In this document: in pieces, positions 19,785 to 26,982 of the stretch
How positions within the stretch are numbered: position 1 is the stretch's first letter
Layout: each line of letters starts with the position of its first letter
Source: a virus
Virus record (IMG/VR): IMGVR_UViG_3300032278_000048
Span: 1-35,675 of that record
Direction: 5' to 3' (one strand)
Length of the DNA: 35,675 nt
The notes under the pieces: generated by a model
Databases searched by the model: none
Told to the model about the DNA's origin: nothing
What the model saw: the letters and a program-made list of their open reading frames with translations, nothing else
Position numbers and translations under genes: made by a program

Positions 19785-20486
19785 ATGAAAGATAAACAAG
19801 TTGAACCAAAAAATACCAAGCCAGATGAAGTTGGTGGTGTCAGAATGGATGGGCATATTTTAATTCGTGATGTAACTGATAAGAATAAGCCAGTTGAATT
19901 AGTAAACAAAAGAAATGCTATTCATTTTGGTAATATGGCTAAGCATTTAGCACAATCAATTGCTGGTAAAGCAAATTATGATATTCATTATATGGGTTTT
20001 GGCAATGGCGGTTCAAATGTTAATAATTTAGGAAAAATTACTTACAAAGCGGCAAATGTAAGTGAAGCACCCGACGAAGGTACACCAACATCTAATTTGT
20101 ATGGATTAAAATATTTTAAGGTTGTTGATAATTTAGCATCATCGAATTCAACACCGACAAAGAATAAAATTGAAATATTATCTAGTACTACAAGTTATAC
20201 AGATATTAAAGTAACTTGTACTTTAGATTTTGGTGAGCCGAGCACACAATCATCATTTGACAATAGCACAGATTTTACAGATGATTTTGTTTTTGATGAG
20301 TTGGGATTATTTAGTTTAGATGTTACTACTGGAAATGAAATTTCAGGTACGGCAACTTTGCCCGCAACATTGTTGGATTTTAATTCAAAATGTTACATGT
20401 TAACACATGTTATTTTTCATCCAGTACAAAAATCATTGAATAGGATTATTGAGATTGTATATACAGTCCGAATTCAGATGCAATAA
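19785..20486 (+). CDS. Virion structural protein of unknown role (233 residues)
   Basis: The sequence has a pattern seen in structural proteins of marine T4-like phages: HILIRDV near the N-terminus, NKRNAIHFGNMAKHLAQSI (about 42-60), YMGFGNGG (about 69-76), a central VTCTLDFGEPS segment, FVFDELGLF, and a C-terminal LTHVIFHPVQKSLNR segment ending in a short strand. No catalytic motif, signal peptide or membrane segment is visible. It follows the giant baseplate-position protein and precedes the fibre-like gene, so a baseplate or tail role is likely. It does not resemble T4 gp8, gp9, gp10 or gp11 by eye. Confidence 0.75.
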   Translation: MKDKQVEPKNTKPDEVGGVRMDGHILIRDVTDKNKPVELVNKRNAIHFGNMAKHLAQSIAGKANYDIHYMGFGNGGSNVNNLGKITYKAANVSEAPDEGTPTSNLYGLKYFKVVDNLASSNSTPTKNKIEILSSTTSYTDIKVTCTLDFGEPSTQSSFDNSTDFTDDFVFDELGLFSLDVTTGNEISGTATLPATLLDFNSKCYMLTHVIFHPVQKSLNRIIEIVYTVRIQMQ

Positions 20487-20501
20487 TAGAGAGAGAAAAT
20501 T

Positions 20502-22373
20502 ATGACTTACACAATTAATACATTCGACGGTAATTTTTTAACGAATGTAGCGCCAGGAACAGTCGATACTAATACTTCTCTATCATTACTTGGTAAGAAT
20601 TATAGTGGTTATGGTCAAATCATTGCAAGTAACTTCGTTTACTTGGTGGAAAATTTTGCAAAAACATCTGCGCCATCCAGTCCGCTTAAAGGTCAACTAT
20701 GGTATGATAAGGGCGAAAATGTATTAAAGGTTTGTTCAATTACAGGCGATATAAATTCGTTTGAAAGATTACAAGTAGTGGTTGGTAGTTCATCACCGAC
20801 TACGTCAGCTGAGGGAGATTTGTTTTATGATACTGTTAATAAACAGTTACAAATATATTCCGGAGCTGCATATGCTAACGTATCAATTCCTGGTGCAAAT
20901 GGTACAGAATTAATGTTCGTTAAAGTAACATCAAGAGCTGATCTTACTTCATCGACAGATGCAACTGCAAAAACTTTAATAGCAATGGTTATTAGAGATC
21001 CAGCAACTCCAACTTCAACATTGACAGCAAGTAATGTTGCAGCTGTTTTTGCACAAGAAACATTTCATTTTTCCTCAACGGAGCCATCCGGGCAGGGAGA
21101 ACAAGAGTTAGTTACAGCAATATTTGGTGCTATGGACACCGATTCAGATTTATCAAATAATAGTAAAGTAACACGTGGTATGAATATCAATACTGCATTT
21201 ACTGATGCAACAATTAATAATGCTTCGAATGCAGATAAACTAGGTAATCAATTACCTAGTTATTATCTAGATTATGCAAACTTTACAAACACTGCCGCGG
21301 CAGCTTTTATAAGCACAGCAGGTAATTCATCACCTAATGCTGATAATACACATATTGTTGGCTCGGGTGCGGCAAGATTTGCTAATATTTACAGTGCATC
21401 ATTTACAGGTGCGTTAGTAGGTAATGCTGATACAGCAACAGATTCAACAACTTTAGGTGGTCAACCAGCGTCGTATTATACTAATGCAAGCAATCTTGCG
21501 TCAGGCACAGTGCCTGCAGGAAGGTTAGCAGGTTCGTATGCAATTGATATTACTGGTAACGCTGCTACAGCAACCACTGCATCACAAATTGGTGGTGTTT
21601 CGTTGTCAGGTATTGTTTTAACAACAGGTGATCAAACTGTTGCTGGTAATAAGACATTTAGTAATAATGTTATTATTAATGGTGATTTAAATATTAACGG
21701 TACAACTACGACCGTTGATACAACAAATTTAGTAGTTGAAGATGCAATTATACAATTAGCAAAAAATAATAGTAGCGCTGCCGCATCATACATTGGTATA
21801 CAGGGTGAACGTGGTGCAACAGATGCATATTTTGTTTGGGATGAATCTTCTGATCGTTGGAGATCTACAACATCAACTGATGGAACAACTCATTCCGATG
21901 CAGATATGCAGTGTGCTATACTATATGGACAAGCAACATCGGCACAATATGCTGATATTGCAGAACGATTTCATGCAGACGAAACCATGGAAGCAGGAAC
22001 AGTTGTTGAATTAGGCGGTGTTAATGAAGTAACCGTAACATCAACTTTTTGTTCTACTAACATTTTTGGTGTAGTATCAACAGATCCAGCATACAGAATG
22101 AATTCAGCTGCTGGAACTTCAAATACACATCCTTATATTGCACTATGTGGTCGTGTGCCAGTTAGTGTAATAGGAAAAGTTAATAAAGGAGATCGTTTAA
22201 TTAGTAGTGAAATCCCAGGAGTAGCGCAAGCACTTCCGAAAGATTTTATTAAACATTGTACTGAGAATGGTGATCATTCAACATTTATGTTAGGAGTGAT
22301 TGGCCGTGCTTTAGATAATAAAGACAATGACGAAATTGGCATTGTAGAGGCTTATATCCTCGCAAAGTCATAG
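20502..22373 (+). CDS. Tail-fibre-like virion protein (623 residues)
   Basis: The N-terminal part carries fibre-type motifs: ASNFVYLVENFA (42-53), then GQLWYD (64-69) and the related GDLFYD near 105. The middle has shaft-like repeats of the type 'TLGGQPASYYTNASNLASGTVPAGRLAG', and then a KTFSNNVIINGDLNINGT strand pattern common in trimeric fibres. From about residue 480 comes a distinct domain: YADIAERFHADETMEAGTVV, NIFGVVSTDPAYRMN, RVPVSVIGKVNKGDRLISS. It is somewhat like the C-terminal ADYAE domains of other phage fibres, some of which self-cleave, but no cleavage site can be assigned. It is separated from the gene before by 15 bases with a weak GAGAG-type ribosome binding site, and followed by a terminator. 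Confidence 0.8.
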   Translation: MTYTINTFDGNFLTNVAPGTVDTNTSLSLLGKNYSGYGQIIASNFVYLVENFAKTSAPSSPLKGQLWYDKGENVLKVCSITGDINSFERLQVVVGSSSPTTSAEGDLFYDTVNKQLQIYSGAAYANVSIPGANGTELMFVKVTSRADLTSSTDATAKTLIAMVIRDPATPTSTLTASNVAAVFAQETFHFSSTEPSGQGEQELVTAIFGAMDTDSDLSNNSKVTRGMNINTAFTDATINNASNADKLGNQLPSYYLDYANFTNTAAAAFISTAGNSSPNADNTHIVGSGAARFANIYSASFTGALVGNADTATDSTTLGGQPASYYTNASNLASGTVPAGRLAGSYAIDITGNAATATTASQIGGVSLSGIVLTTGDQTVAGNKTFSNNVIINGDLNINGTTTTVDTTNLVVEDAIIQLAKNNSSAAASYIGIQGERGATDAYFVWDESSDRWRSTTSTDGTTHSDADMQCAILYGQATSAQYADIAERFHADETMEAGTVVELGGVNEVTVTSTFCSTNIFGVVSTDPAYRMNSAAGTSNTHPYIALCGRVPVSVIGKVNKGDRLISSEIPGVAQALPKDFIKHCTENGDHSTFMLGVIGRALDNKDNDEIGIVEAYILAKS

Positions 22374-22391
22374 TAGTTTATAACCTTACCG

Positions 22392-22426
22392 AGTAAAAAG
22401 CAGGACAATTGTCCTGCTTTTTTACT
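22392..22426 (+). terminator. Rho-independent-type terminator, possibly bidirectional
   Basis: Arms AGTAAAAAGCAGGAC (22392-22406) and GTCCTGCTTTTTTACT (22411-22426) pair around an AATT loop with one bulged T. The core GCAGGACAATTGTCCTGC is a perfect palindrome. The T-run on the + strand and the A-run on the left arm suit termination in both directions, though no - strand gene was found. It closes the baseplate/fibre unit 19 bases after the fibre-like gene. Confidence 0.85.
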
Positions 22427-22441
22427 TTGTGTTTAAAATAC

Positions 22442-22449
22442 AATAAATA
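22442..22449 (+). promoter_or_regulatory. T4-type late-promoter-like box (AATAAATA)
   Basis: AATAAATA lies 16 bases after the terminator and so is well placed to restart transcription for the gene at 22554. It matches TATAAATA at 7 of 8 positions. Predicted start near 22455 would give a leader of about 100 bases, much longer than at the other boxes. Confidence 0.4.
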
Positions 22450-22468
22450 CAATTGTGGCAAGATTATT

Positions 22469-22522
22469 ATGTGTGGAGACTCAGACACTATAATAAACGG
22501 GTTAATCGTACTAGCCACATAG
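22469..22522 (+). CDS. Possible 17-codon leader ORF upstream of 22554
   Basis: ATG 22469 to TAG 22520-22522 encodes MCGDSDTIINGLIVLAT, inside the long leader of the gene at 22554. Its stop codon lies in the right arm of the hairpin 22507-22526, so ribosomes finishing it would melt that hairpin. Only a weak purine stretch (GGCAAGA) precedes it. An ORF this short can arise by chance; the geometry with the hairpin is the only reason to list it. Confidence 0.2.
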   Translation: MCGDSDTIINGLIVLAT

Positions 22523-22526
22523 TACG
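22507..22526 (+). promoter_or_regulatory. Leader hairpin before the 22554 gene
   Basis: CGTACTA (22507-22513) and TAGTACG (22520-22526) form a perfect seven-pair stem with a GCCACA loop. A strong Shine-Dalgarno (AAAGGAG, 22540-22546) follows 13 bases later and is not covered by the stem. The hairpin could stabilise the mRNA or control the leader; the sequence alone does not say which. Confidence 0.5.
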
Positions 22527-22553
22527 TGATCGAGTGACGAAAGGAGAAGAAAT

Positions 22554-23465
22554 ATGGCTTACTCTTCCGGTAATACGATCCTAGCAGCTGATTTTAATAC
22601 ATTCCGTACAAGTGTTGAAGATATTTTTGGAGACACTAATTCGGGAAGTGTAGCTCCCGGGGCGTTGATTTTCGGATATGGTGAAACTATGCTCCAAGCT
22701 GCTGTTTCGGCTGGGACTGGTATCACAGCTGCACAATGGAATAATCTTTATATGATGATTCATCGTTGTGCAGGACATCAAGGTTCAACTATAAGTATTG
22801 GGGGTAGCGTAACTGCTGATGCTTACAGTGCAGGCGGATCAATTGGTGTTGACGGTAACTTGGCAGCGGATATTGCAACCGTTGTTGCTAACAAGGGAAA
22901 CGTCGATGCCTCAAATTTGACAACAACAGCTCGCAATGACAAAAGTGGCACTGCAAATTGGAGTGCATCAACTGTTCATAGTTTTACACAAACTTTTGCA
23001 AGTTATGATGCCGCAAGGCATTTTTACAACCAAGGTGGCGCGATGATTATTAGTGCATCTCGCACAGGCGGTAGTGGACATACACAAAATAGTAATTGGA
23101 CAGCATTATTAACTGCTGTCGGAACAGTTACTATGACTGTAGCATCTACTGCACAAAGTGGAAGTGGTGGAACAGCAGGCAAAAGCTTTGATGATATTGT
23201 TGCGGCAGTTAGTACTACGCATGTTATATTCAATCAAGCTGATTCAGGTGCATATGCTTCAAATAACTATAAAATTGAATGCTCATGTAATGCCGCTAAA
23301 ACAGTTTATACATGGACCATTACGTTTACTGATGGACATGCGAATGCTTTTGAAGATTATGTTGATGGTACATTAGCATCAAATGTTTCAGAGAAACGTG
23401 CAACAGGTACATACGTTAATAGCGATGCACCTTCATACAGTGCTGGTTCGTATACGCAATCGTAA
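22554..23465 (+). CDS. Minor structural / tail protein (303 residues)
   Basis: Two patterns common in marine T4-like phage structural proteins are visible: an N-terminal region LAADFNTFRTSVEDIFG ... FGYGETMLQAAVSAGTGITAAQWNNL (about 10-65) and a C-terminal region ARHFYNQGGAMIISASRTGG ... SNWTALLTAVGTVTM (about 153-197). The rest is Ser/Thr/Ala/Gly-rich. No enzyme motif is seen. It has its own terminator-separated unit, a late-promoter-like box, a long leader and the clearest ribosome binding site of the structural block, all suggesting high or separately tuned expression. By eye it uses more G and C than its neighbours. Confidence 0.72.
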   Translation: MAYSSGNTILAADFNTFRTSVEDIFGDTNSGSVAPGALIFGYGETMLQAAVSAGTGITAAQWNNLYMMIHRCAGHQGSTISIGGSVTADAYSAGGSIGVDGNLAADIATVVANKGNVDASNLTTTARNDKSGTANWSASTVHSFTQTFASYDAARHFYNQGGAMIISASRTGGSGHTQNSNWTALLTAVGTVTMTVASTAQSGSGGTAGKSFDDIVAAVSTTHVIFNQADSGAYASNNYKIECSCNAAKTVYTWTITFTDGHANAFEDYVDGTLASNVSEKRATGTYVNSDAPSYSAGSYTQS

Positions 23466-23485
23466 TATAAATTTATAAATTTATA
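23466..23485. repeat. 20-base perfect AT palindrome made of tandem TATAAATT
   Basis: Immediately after the TAA of the preceding gene come two direct copies of TATAAATT (23466, 23474) and a third imperfect one (TATAATTT, 23482). The first twenty bases equal their own reverse complement. Each TATAAATT matches the T4 late core at 7 of 8 positions, so these could be promoter boxes in either direction, or simply AT-rich spacer. Confidence 0.4.
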
Positions 23486-23493
23486 ATTTGAGT

Positions 23494-23520
23494 CCCCTAG
23501 ATAAGTAATATTACTAGGGG
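23494..23520 (+). promoter_or_regulatory. Hairpin covering the ribosome binding site of 23527, with a late-promoter-like box in the loop
   Basis: CCCCTAG (23494-23500) pairs perfectly with CTAGGGG (23514-23520). The right arm plus G23521 is the only Shine-Dalgarno candidate (AGGGGG) for the ATG at 23527, so read-through mRNA would have it masked. The loop includes GATAAGTA (23500-23507), 6 of 8 to the T4 late core and close to the GATAAATA boxes elsewhere. Initiation at T4 spacing (about 23513) would produce an mRNA without the left arm and with a free ribosome binding site. There is no T-run, so it is not a typical terminator. Confidence 0.5.
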
Positions 23521-23526
23521 GTTCTT

Positions 23527-23874
23527 ATGACTACCGATATTGATAAAGCATATGAGTTTGCTAATTTTAGAATAGCATTAATGAACCAAAAACATTTGCT
23601 TAAAGTGCAAACAGAAGAAAGATTAAATTGTTATATTAATGGCGGAATATTTAAAGCCGAACCTGGTTTTATTGCATTCATTGGAGATCTAATTAATTCT
23701 GGACATAGTAAGTTACCAATCCTTGATGTAAATGATACCCCAGTTATGATTGATGATTTACAAGAGTTTAAAAATTTTTTGTTATCTTCATATATTGAAG
23801 TTGTTTATGATTATTGGAATGATTGGATAAAAATAAAAGACGAAAAAGATTTGGAAAAATTAGCTGATGTCTAA
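23527..23874 (+). CDS. Unknown small phage protein (115 residues)
   Basis: A mostly helical-looking acidic protein. Notable segments are DKAYEFANFRIALMNQKHLL at the N-terminus, a CYINGGIFKAEP turn (about 35-46), FIGDLINSGHSKLPILDVNDTPVMIDD in the middle, and a charged C-terminal helix. The general form (an opening helix with YEFAN, then an NGG turn, then 'lD-x-N-x-TPv-x-IdDL') is what I associate with small conserved proteins next to tail genes in T4-like marine phages, but no function is known to me. It opens the glycosyltransferase-like run, overlapping the next gene by 8 bases. Confidence 0.7.
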   Translation: MTTDIDKAYEFANFRIALMNQKHLLKVQTEERLNCYINGGIFKAEPGFIAFIGDLINSGHSKLPILDVNDTPVMIDDLQEFKNFLLSSYIEVVYDYWNDWIKIKDEKDLEKLADV

Positions 23875-24658
23875 AGGCGTATTAATATTTGCTTTCAATA
23901 ATGAACAAATAGACTATGAAAAAATTGCTAAATTAAATGCGTTAATGATAAAGTATAATATGGATGTTCCGGTGCATATTATTACTGATGCAGGCACTGA
24001 TGTAGCAATAGGTAAAAGACATTATAAAGATTTCAATCAGGTATTATCTTTTAATAATGGGTTACGATGGAATTCTTTTGAGTTATCACCATTTGACGAA
24101 ACTTTAGTACTTGATGCAGATTATTTAATAATGAATGATCGGTTGAATGCAGTATGGGGTAATAAAAGTGAATTAATGATTAATACAGATATTGTACCTT
24201 TGTTTGCAGGTGAGTTTATTGAAAATAAACGAGTTGATGAATCCGGTATTACAATGGCATGGGCTACAGCAATTTATTTTAAAAAAACCAAGTTGCCAAA
24301 ATATTTTTTTAATATTATGAAACATGTATCTGAGAACTATTTGTATTATAGGCAGTTGTATAATTTGTCAGGTGGGTTGTATAGAAATGATTATGCAGCT
24401 AGTATAAGTTTACATATGTTAAATGGTTTCAATGAGGGAGTATCGGATATTTTGCCGTTACCAGTTAATAAGATAGTTACTGCAAAACCAGAAGATCAAA
24501 TTATTAGTTTTCCTTCTGTTAATCAAGTTAAAGTTTTAATAACTAAACCTGAAAAGAATGAGTTTGTAGTTAATTCTATAAAAAATACAAATGTGCATTT
24601 TCTTAATAAGAAAACTATATTAGAAAATCATGATAGCATAGCAGAGTGGTATCAATGA
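23867..24658 (+). CDS. Glycosyltransferase-like protein, GT-A type with DAD motif
   Basis: The N-terminal strand-helix (GVLIFAFNNEQIDYEKIAKL) and the VPVHIITDAG strand fit a nucleotide-sugar-binding fold. DETLVLDADYLIMND holds the DxD motif (Asp83-Ala-Asp85), which in GT-A enzymes binds the metal and sugar nucleotide. The later AWATAIYFKKTKLPKYFFNIM segment is of the type seen in GT8-like enzymes. Donor and acceptor cannot be told. The start ATG lies inside the previous gene and the stop overlaps the next ATG (ATGA), so translation is probably coupled. It is similar in plan to the next protein. Confidence 0.65.
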   Translation: MSKGVLIFAFNNEQIDYEKIAKLNALMIKYNMDVPVHIITDAGTDVAIGKRHYKDFNQVLSFNNGLRWNSFELSPFDETLVLDADYLIMNDRLNAVWGNKSELMINTDIVPLFAGEFIENKRVDESGITMAWATAIYFKKTKLPKYFFNIMKHVSENYLYYRQLYNLSGGLYRNDYAASISLHMLNGFNEGVSDILPLPVNKIVTAKPEDQIISFPSVNQVKVLITKPEKNEFVVNSIKNTNVHFLNKKTILENHDSIAEWYQ

Positions 24659-25527
24659 GTGATACGAGAAAAGGTTATTTTATTATAACTCAAAATAATA
24701 AAAAGTATGATTATATACGTATGGCTTATGCTCTTGCATTGAGTATTAAAGTTACGCAAACGGAAGTTAACAATGTTAGTATTGCATTACCTGGATCAGA
24801 AGAACATTTAGTTACAGGCAAACAACGATGGGTATTTGATCATATTGTCGAACTTCCATGGGGCGATGATGCAGAAAATGCAGAATGGAAAGTTAATAAT
24901 AAATGGAAGTATATTCATTGTACTCCGTATAACGAAACAGTTATATTAGATGCTGATATGCTTTTTTTAAATGATTATAGTTATTGGTGGGAAATATTAC
25001 ATAGAAAACCGGTGTGGGCAACAACGTGTGTTAGGACATATAGAAATGAAATAGCATTAGATAATTATTATAGAAAAACATTTGTTAATAATAAGTTGCC
25101 AAATATCTATACAGCATTTATGTATTTTCGTAATGAAAAAATTACTTGGGATCTAGTAAAATTAGTGCAGGAAATTATGCAAAATTGGGAAGTTTATTAT
25201 GCAAAACATTTAGATGCTTCACGACCGACATGGTTAAGTGCCGATGTAGCATATGCTCTTGCAATTAAAATACTTGGAATTGAAAATGAATGCACAAGTA
25301 ATTTAGCAATTCCGTCTTTTGTTCATATGAAAACTCGTATGCAAAATGTTAATAATGCATTAACAGATGAGAATTGGACAAAATATTTTCCTTCATATTT
25401 TACAGATGATTGTAAACTTAAAATTGGTAATTATCAAATTTTTTATCCATTTCATTATCATGTTAAAGAATGGTTAACGGATGATATTGTTAAAAAGTTA
25501 GAGGATGCATATGGAAAGAGTAGTTAA
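24655..25527 (+). CDS. Glycosyltransferase-like protein, GT-A type with DAD motif
   Basis: I chose ATG 24655, which overlaps the previous stop as ATGA, over the in-frame GTG at 24646. The 290 residues include an N-terminal YFIITQNN strand with YIRMAYALALSIK helix, HIVELPWGDDAENAEWKVNNKW, and ETVILDADMLFLND with Asp99-Ala-Asp101 as the DxD motif. The segments KLPNIYTAFMYFRN and WLSADVAYALAIKI fit a GT8-like acceptor half. The C-terminal IFYPFHYHVKEWL is unusual in carrying several His. No membrane segment is visible, so it should act in the cytoplasm. Confidence 0.7.
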   Translation: MSDTRKGYFIITQNNKKYDYIRMAYALALSIKVTQTEVNNVSIALPGSEEHLVTGKQRWVFDHIVELPWGDDAENAEWKVNNKWKYIHCTPYNETVILDADMLFLNDYSYWWEILHRKPVWATTCVRTYRNEIALDNYYRKTFVNNKLPNIYTAFMYFRNEKITWDLVKLVQEIMQNWEVYYAKHLDASRPTWLSADVAYALAIKILGIENECTSNLAIPSFVHMKTRMQNVNNALTDENWTKYFPSYFTDDCKLKIGNYQIFYPFHYHVKEWLTDDIVKKLEDAYGKSS

Positions 25528-26077
25528 ATTTTACGTTTATTTTAACAGTAAAAATGAATTAGTTTCAGTGTCAGGCAATAAAGATGCAACTTCTCATCAT
25601 CGGTGGGCTATTTTTTCAAGAGGAGAAGTTGAAGGTTTTGTTACTGGGAAAAAAAGGCTGAGTGATTATGTTGTTGTTGAGGATAGAAAAACTGGTAAAA
25701 TTATACTTTCTAAAAAGGAATCACATGAGATTGTTGTAAGGACAATTGATAATTTATTGTATAAAGTACCTTCTAATAATGATGTATATGATATTAAGAT
25801 ACGGAATAATAAAAGGGAAAAGATTTTGACATTCTTTTTAAGTGATAATATAAAAAATGCTACTGAGAACACTTCGCAACTTATTGTAAATGGTATAGTA
25901 AAATTGCATTTTTATTTTACAAAAAAAGATGATCCGCATATGCTGAGAAAGCATGTTTCAGTCAATGTAGAAGATATATTTCAAAATAATGTAATAACCA
26001 ATTATACAGAAACCTTAAATAATGTTAGTGTTTTTACAAAAAGAATCTATGAAAATTATTTGTATGAGGAGGTATAA
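25511..26077 (+). CDS. Unknown protein (188 residues)
   Basis: ATG 25511 is preferred to ATG 25505 because GAGG (25501-25504) then lies six bases upstream. The protein is beta-rich in appearance: VVKFYVYFNSKNELVSVSG, then RWAIFSRGEVEGFVTGKKRLSDYVVVED, KTGKIILSKK, IVRTIDNLLYKVP, and a C-terminal half with VKLHFYFTKKDDPHMLRKHVSV. No catalytic motif was recognised. Its alternating strands could be a virion or adaptor fold. It starts inside the preceding glycosyltransferase-like gene and shares bases with the next start (TAATG), so it belongs to the same operon. No function can be proposed. Confidence 0.65.
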   Translation: MERVVKFYVYFNSKNELVSVSGNKDATSHHRWAIFSRGEVEGFVTGKKRLSDYVVVEDRKTGKIILSKKESHEIVVRTIDNLLYKVPSNNDVYDIKIRNNKREKILTFFLSDNIKNATENTSQLIVNGIVKLHFYFTKKDDPHMLRKHVSVNVEDIFQNNVITNYTETLNNVSVFTKRIYENYLYEEV

Positions 26078-26982
26078 TGGCAGAACGTAATTTAAGTGAG
26101 TTTGATGTTTTTTATATTAGTTTTGACGAGCCGAACGCTGAAAAAAATTATGCTGATTTAGTTAATAAAATACCATGGGCACAACGAGTACATGGTGTCA
26201 AAGGATTTGATAGTGCTCATAAAGCCGCGGCAACTGCAAGTAAAACAGATCGTTTTATTACTATCGACGGCGATAATATTGTTGACGAAAAGTTTTGGGA
26301 TACAACATTAGAGATAGATCCAGAAGTAAATGAAAGATCTATTTGGAGTTGGAGCAGTAAGAATATTATCAATGGGTTAGTGTATGGCAACGGTGGAATA
26401 AAACTTTGGCCTAAACAACCTACACTTACAATGAAAACACACGAAGCTGCAGAAAATGAAACTGCCGCTATTGATTTTTGTTGGGATTTAGATTACCAAC
26501 AGATGAATGATATTTATTGTATTAATTACCCTAATGGTAATCCGTATCAAGCATTCCGTGCAGGTTTCCGTGAGGGTGTAAAAATGTCATTAGCAGAAGG
26601 CCAGAAAGTAAGACCCGAACCTGGTGAATTTGAAAGGATGATTTGGCATAAAAATTACAAAAGATTGCTTATATGGGCAACAATTGGTGCCGATGTTGAA
26701 AACGGTCAGTGGTCAGTATATGGCACACGTCTTGGTTGTAAACTTACTAATTTAGATCCACATTTTAATCATCATAATATAAGAGATTATGATTGGTTTC
26801 GAGAGTTTTTTAATACAGAAGTTGGGCCACTTGTTGGCGATGATAATATTCATTTAAAGATTGAAGAACTTGGGGATGAGTTGAGAGGTAAATTAGGTAT
26901 GCAGCTCGGTGAGTTAAATGCCCAAGCATCAGCATTTTTTAAGAAAGTTTATGTAAATCCTCCGCGTGTAGGTTCTAAATGA
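26077..26982 (+). CDS. Glycosyltransferase-like protein with DGD motif; paralogue of 28349
   Basis: The protein opens with FDVFYISFDEPNAEKNYADL, then PWAQRVHGVKGFDSAHKAAA and RFITIDGDNIV, in which Asp64-Gly-Asp66 takes the DxD place. Similar phage proteins are usually named glycosyltransferase, but activity is not shown by motif alone. It shares with the gene at 28349 the segments PWAxRVxGVKG, NxLVYGxGGxKLxP, FxAGFREx-type and GADxENGxW, so the two come from one ancestor. A GAGGAGG ribosome binding site four bases before the ATG is very strong. Its stop overlaps the next ATG. The pair flanks a radical-SAM gene, which hints that the three act on one substrate. Confidence 0.65.
   Translation: MAERNLSEFDVFYISFDEPNAEKNYADLVNKIPWAQRVHGVKGFDSAHKAAATASKTDRFITIDGDNIVDEKFWDTTLEIDPEVNERSIWSWSSKNIINGLVYGNGGIKLWPKQPTLTMKTHEAAENETAAIDFCWDLDYQQMNDIYCINYPNGNPYQAFRAGFREGVKMSLAEGQKVRPEPGEFERMIWHKNYKRLLIWATIGADVENGQWSVYGTRLGCKLTNLDPHFNHHNIRDYDWFREFFNTEVGPLVGDDNIHLKIEELGDELRGKLGMQLGELNAQASAFFKKVYVNPPRVGSK

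Noticed and set aside
22489-22497. TATAATAAA as a sigma70 -10 element for the 22554 gene
   Set aside because: No acceptable -35 hexamer lies 16-18 bases upstream, and the AATAAATA box at 22442 is at least as good.
23494-23520. The CCCCTAG/CTAGGGG hairpin as a transcription terminator
   Set aside because: There is no T-run after the stem; the bases after it are GTTCTTATG of the next gene. Masking of the ribosome binding site fits better.
24646-24654. GTG 24646 as start of the second glycosyltransferase-like gene
   Set aside because: ATG 24655, overlapping the previous stop as ATGA, fits the coupling pattern of the neighbouring genes and is the more common start codon.
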